Assembly: GCA_004353515.1 (NCBI GenBank)
Contig: SMNZ01000003.1
Location: forward strand, 434,001 to 498,000
DNA from: Alteromonadaceae bacterium M269
GTDB taxonomy: Bacteria; Pseudomonadota; Gammaproteobacteria; Enterobacterales; Alteromonadaceae
Length of the DNA stretch: 64,000 nt
Direction of reading: 5' to 3'
This document shows, in pieces, positions 61,453-64,000 of this stretch. The notes beneath the pieces are model-generated. The model worked only from the letters and a program-made list of their open reading frames with translations. It was not told where the DNA came from and made no database searches. Numbering within the stretch: the stretch's first letter is position 1; each line of letters begins with the position of its first letter. The translations under genes were made by a program, and so were the position numbers.

Positions 61453-62694
61453 ATGGCTAAACGCTCACCTGTTATTCGACAGATGTTGTTTTTTTGTTCC
61501 ACTTTATTGCTCACTTGTATATCGCATGCGGATATTGTCCAAGGTATGGATACGGAGCGTTTGGCACGTATTGAGCAAATGGTTGGAAAGCATGTTGATA
61601 ACAAAACACTGGTCGGCGCTAGCGCATTAGTTGCTCGTAATGGGGAGATTGTTTATGTGAAAACCATGGGGATGAGAGATAGGGAAAATAACCTTCCGAT
61701 GGAAAAGGACACCATCATGCGTTTCTACTCCATGACTAAGCCTATGACGACTGTTGCAGCTCTTATTCTCTGGGAGCAAGGGAAGTTTCATATGTCTGAT
61801 CCTATTGCCAAATATATTCCTCAGCTGACCGACTTGCAGGTTTATGTTTCTGGTGAAGGTGAAAATATGGTGACTGAACCCGCTAAGGGCCCCATCAGGA
61901 TTATTGATCTGTTTTTGCATACCTCTGGTTTCAGTTATGGCTTTACTCAGAGTCCTGTAGATAAGCTATATCAGCAGTTTAATGTGCGTGGAGAGGGAAG
62001 AAACGGAGAGCAAGCCATGGCTGAATTAGCCAAGTTACCGTTAGTTCATCAGCCTGGAACAGCATGGAATTATAGTGTTTCAACCGATGTTATCGGTTAT
62101 TTGGTGGAAGTACTATCTGGCCAATCATTGGGCGACTTTCTTGAACAAAATGTTTTTAAACCTCTGAAAATGAAAGATACAGGTTTCTTTGTTCCTCAAG
62201 AAAAATGGGATCGGCTTGCCAAGTTATATACAGCTAATCCAGCCAATGGTGAAACTGTGCATATGACACAAGAGCCGCTGGGCGATTTCAAATCTAACCC
62301 CGTTTTTCAGTCTGGTGGAGGCGGTATCACCTCAACAATATTGGACTATTACCGATTCGCGCAAATGTTGCTTAATAAAGGTGAGTTGGAAGGAGTGAGA
62401 ATTCTAGCGCCTAAAACAGTGGAATATATGACGAGTGATCATCTACCTGAGAGCGTTCCTTACGTGCCGGGCGAGGGGTATGGTTTAGCGATATCGGTAA
62501 CGACTGAACCCAGACTTTTACCGGTTATGGCATCAAAAGGCAATTATGGTTGGGCAGGGCTTGCTTCGACTTATTTCCGTATCGATCCCGTCGAGAACTT
62601 AATTATGATTGGCGCGACACAATACATTCCCCCGAATGGCAACCCATATAGAGATGACCTTCGTACGGCTGTTTATCAAGCGCTCGTTGAGTAA
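61453..62694 (+). CDS. Exported serine hydrolase, beta-lactamase family
   Basis: This 413-residue protein has a signal peptide (MAKRSPVIRQMLFFCSTLLL, then TCISHA) and the beta-lactamase/transpeptidase-like fold: SMTKPMTTVAALILWE near 97 (SxxK), WNYSVSTDVIGYLVEVLSG near 199 (YxN-type Tyr-Ser), and GNYGWAGLASTYFR near 361. It is related to EstB-type esterases and class C-like enzymes. AAGGAAACTCCC precedes the ATG. A clear terminator follows at 62715. The substrate cannot be stated. Confidence 0.85.
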   Translation: MAKRSPVIRQMLFFCSTLLLTCISHADIVQGMDTERLARIEQMVGKHVDNKTLVGASALVARNGEIVYVKTMGMRDRENNLPMEKDTIMRFYSMTKPMTTVAALILWEQGKFHMSDPIAKYIPQLTDLQVYVSGEGENMVTEPAKGPIRIIDLFLHTSGFSYGFTQSPVDKLYQQFNVRGEGRNGEQAMAELAKLPLVHQPGTAWNYSVSTDVIGYLVEVLSGQSLGDFLEQNVFKPLKMKDTGFFVPQEKWDRLAKLYTANPANGETVHMTQEPLGDFKSNPVFQSGGGGITSTILDYYRFAQMLLNKGELEGVRILAPKTVEYMTSDHLPESVPYVPGEGYGLAISVTTEPRLLPVMASKGNYGWAGLASTYFRIDPVENLIMIGATQYIPPNGNPYRDDLRTAVYQALVE

Positions 62695-62714
62695 GTTTAC
62701 CTTCAACGACTAAG

Positions 62715-62747
62715 CCGTTAATTTTGTAAGAATTAGCGGTTTTTTTT
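62715..62747 (+). terminator. Rho-independent terminator
   Basis: CCGTTAATT (62715-62723) pairs with AATTAGCGG (62731-62739) with one G-T pair, followed by eight T residues (62740-62747). It ends the serine hydrolase transcript. Confidence 0.85.
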
Positions 62748-62857
62748 AATTTACAGTTGGGCGGTAAAGAAATTTTAAAAAGTCGAGACAATAGCTTTTG
62801 ATTGTGACAGTCTAAAATTCACTACCATCTATAAAATGATAAGAATAGGAAACCGCT

Positions 62858-64000
62858 ATGTCACATACACCACAGCCAAAGCGTTGGCTGACCTCCTTTT
62901 TCTCGCTCATGATGTTGATGAGTTTCGCCTTTCCAAATCAGGTTTATGCCTCAAAGCCCTTAGATGATACATCTATCTATAAAGGCTTAAAGTTTCGGTC
63001 AATTGGGCCGCATAGAGGCGGACGTTCAGCGGCTGTTACAGGCGTTCCTGGTAAAACGAATCTCTATTACATGGGCGCTGCTGGTGGCGGTGTGTGGCGT
63101 ACCGAGGATGCTGGTAATAGCTGGCAAAACATATCAGACGGCTATTTCGGTGGTTCTATAGGAGCCATAGCAGTTGCACCTTCCGATCATAATGTACTTT
63201 ACGTTGGTGGTGGTGAAGTAACTGTGCGAGGCAATGTCTCTCATGGTGATGGTGTTTGGAAATCGACAGACAAAGGTAAAACTTGGAAGCATATGGGGTT
63301 ATCGGACTCTCGCCGCATACCAAGGATGATTGTTCACCCTAAGGATCCTGATACTGTCTACGCCGCAGTTCTTGGTCATTTGTTCGGCCCTAACGAAGAA
63401 CGCGGCGTTTACCGTTCAACAGATGGTGGGGAAAGCTGGGAAAAAATTCTATTTGTAAATGATGAAGTCGGTGCTGTTGACCTTGCAATGGACCCGACAA
63501 ATCCTCGAGTTATGTTTGCCTCGACTTGGCGAGTTAAAAGAACACCTTACAGCATGGACAGTGGCGGCGAAGGTTCAGGTTTCTGGAAAACCGTTGATGG
63601 CGGTAATACATGGGTGAACATTACCGAGAATGAAGGTATGCCTCAAGGACCTATCGGTATCATTGGGATGACAATCTCACCGGTTAATCCAGACCGTGTT
63701 TGGGCACAGGTCGAAGCGCCAGATGGTGGTTTGCTGCGTTCAGATGATGGTGGCGAAACCTGGAAAATGATCAATCAAGACAACGCGCTAAGGCAGCGTG
63801 CTTGGTACTACAGCCGTTTATATGCAGACACTAAGAGTGTTGATACCGTCTATGCATTGAATGTGAGATTTCATCGTTCAACGGATGGCGGAAAAACCTT
63901 TTCAACTTTACCAACGCCACACGGAGATCATCACGACTTATGGATAGCGCCAGAAGACCCTAATCGTATGGTCTTGGGAGATGATGGTGGTGCGCAAGTC
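62858..64000 (+). CDS. VPS10/BNR-repeat secreted protein, 5' part
   Basis: The frame starts at ATG 62858 (AGGAAACC upstream) and runs open to the window end, so at least 381 residues are seen and the end is missing. A signal peptide (FFSLMMLMSFAFPNQVYA) is followed by KFRSIGPHRGGRSAAVTGVP and repeated beta-propeller blocks. These carry BNR/sortilin-type Asp-box motifs such as GVWRTEDAGNSWQN, GVWKSTDKGKTWKH and SGFWKTVDGGNTWV. Large proteins of this type (about 1000 residues) are common in marine gammaproteobacteria and Bacteroidetes and often act on polysaccharide or protein. Exact activity unknown. Confidence 0.88.
   Translation, partial: MSHTPQPKRWLTSFFSLMMLMSFAFPNQVYASKPLDDTSIYKGLKFRSIGPHRGGRSAAVTGVPGKTNLYYMGAAGGGVWRTEDAGNSWQNISDGYFGGSIGAIAVAPSDHNVLYVGGGEVTVRGNVSHGDGVWKSTDKGKTWKHMGLSDSRRIPRMIVHPKDPDTVYAAVLGHLFGPNEERGVYRSTDGGESWEKILFVNDEVGAVDLAMDPTNPRVMFASTWRVKRTPYSMDSGGEGSGFWKTVDGGNTWVNITENEGMPQGPIGIIGMTISPVNPDRVWAQVEAPDGGLLRSDDGGETWKMINQDNALRQRAWYYSRLYADTKSVDTVYALNVRFHRSTDGGKTFSTLPTPHGDHHDLWIAPEDPNRMVLGDDGGAQV

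Noticed and set aside
1-64000. CRISPR arrays.
   Set aside because: No regularly spaced direct repeats of 24-40 bases and no cas genes were noticed; the only tandem repeat is the 32-bp pair in mcrC.

Overview
The window looks like chromosomal DNA of a moderately AT-rich gammaproteobacterium, probably marine and near Alteromonadales/Oceanospirillales. This rests on gene content (HemN with an FNR box, YdcH-like protein, PEP-CTERM protein, many LysR/TetR/GST genes, Gram-negative signal peptides) and on style of protein sequence. No rRNA or tRNA was seen, so the genus cannot be fixed.

Layout. (1) 1-18.1 kb is a defence and mobility island. It holds the 3' end of a type I specificity gene, a SIR2-HerA pair, mcrB, an mcrC split by a 32-bp tandem duplication, an ATPase plus possible phospholipase-D-like pair, a helicase with a nuclease-like C-terminus, a membrane protein, a RepL-like protein, small unknown genes, a ParD-like/zeta toxin pair and a tyrosine integrase at the right edge. 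(2) 18.4-33.9 kb is ordinary backbone: M20 amidohydrolase, phosphoesterase, PEP-CTERM protein, DUF418 protein, oxidoreductases, enoyl-CoA hydratase, hemN with a perfect FNR box, and NTF2-like proteins. A MITE-like element with perfect 25-bp inverted ends lies at 29.6 kb, and a decayed copy at 37.1 kb. (3) 33.9-40.1 kb is an electrophile/redox stress region: two TetR regulators, two GSTs, thioredoxin-like and peroxiredoxin-like proteins and an Old Yellow Enzyme. Two mirror-image promoter modules drive the divergent GST and thioredoxin-like genes.

(4) 40.1-49.9 kb is the most interesting part: an apparently complete azole-forming RiPP (TOMM/LAP) cluster. Three unannotated 37-residue precursors share one leader and end in cores made almost only of Ser and Cys (CSSSSSSCCA, CSSSCSSSCA, CSSSCSSCCA). 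They are followed by an RRE/ThiF-like cyclodehydratase partner, YcaO, a SagB-type dehydrogenase, a HEXXH metallopeptidase, a Rieske oxygenase, an MFS exporter and a coupled 48-residue ORF. An AraC regulator lies divergently upstream. The expected route is leader recognition by the RRE, ring formation by YcaO, oxidation by SagB, possible oxygenation by the Rieske enzyme, leader removal by the peptidase and export by the MFS protein. The Rieske enzyme, the peptidase and cores of nine contiguous cyclizable residues set it apart from the azole-peptide clusters I know.

(5) 49.8-64 kb holds a DUF3179 protein, an orphan phosphopantetheinyl transferase, two serine hydrolases and a TetR-controlled set (alpha/beta hydrolase, GST-like protein, soluble fumarate-reductase-like flavoprotein and Fe-S partner, double HCCA-isomerase-like protein). 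That set suggests glutathione-linked catabolism of an unknown, perhaps aromatic or polycyclic, compound. A DUF4437 cupin and the start of a VPS10/BNR-repeat secreted protein close the window.
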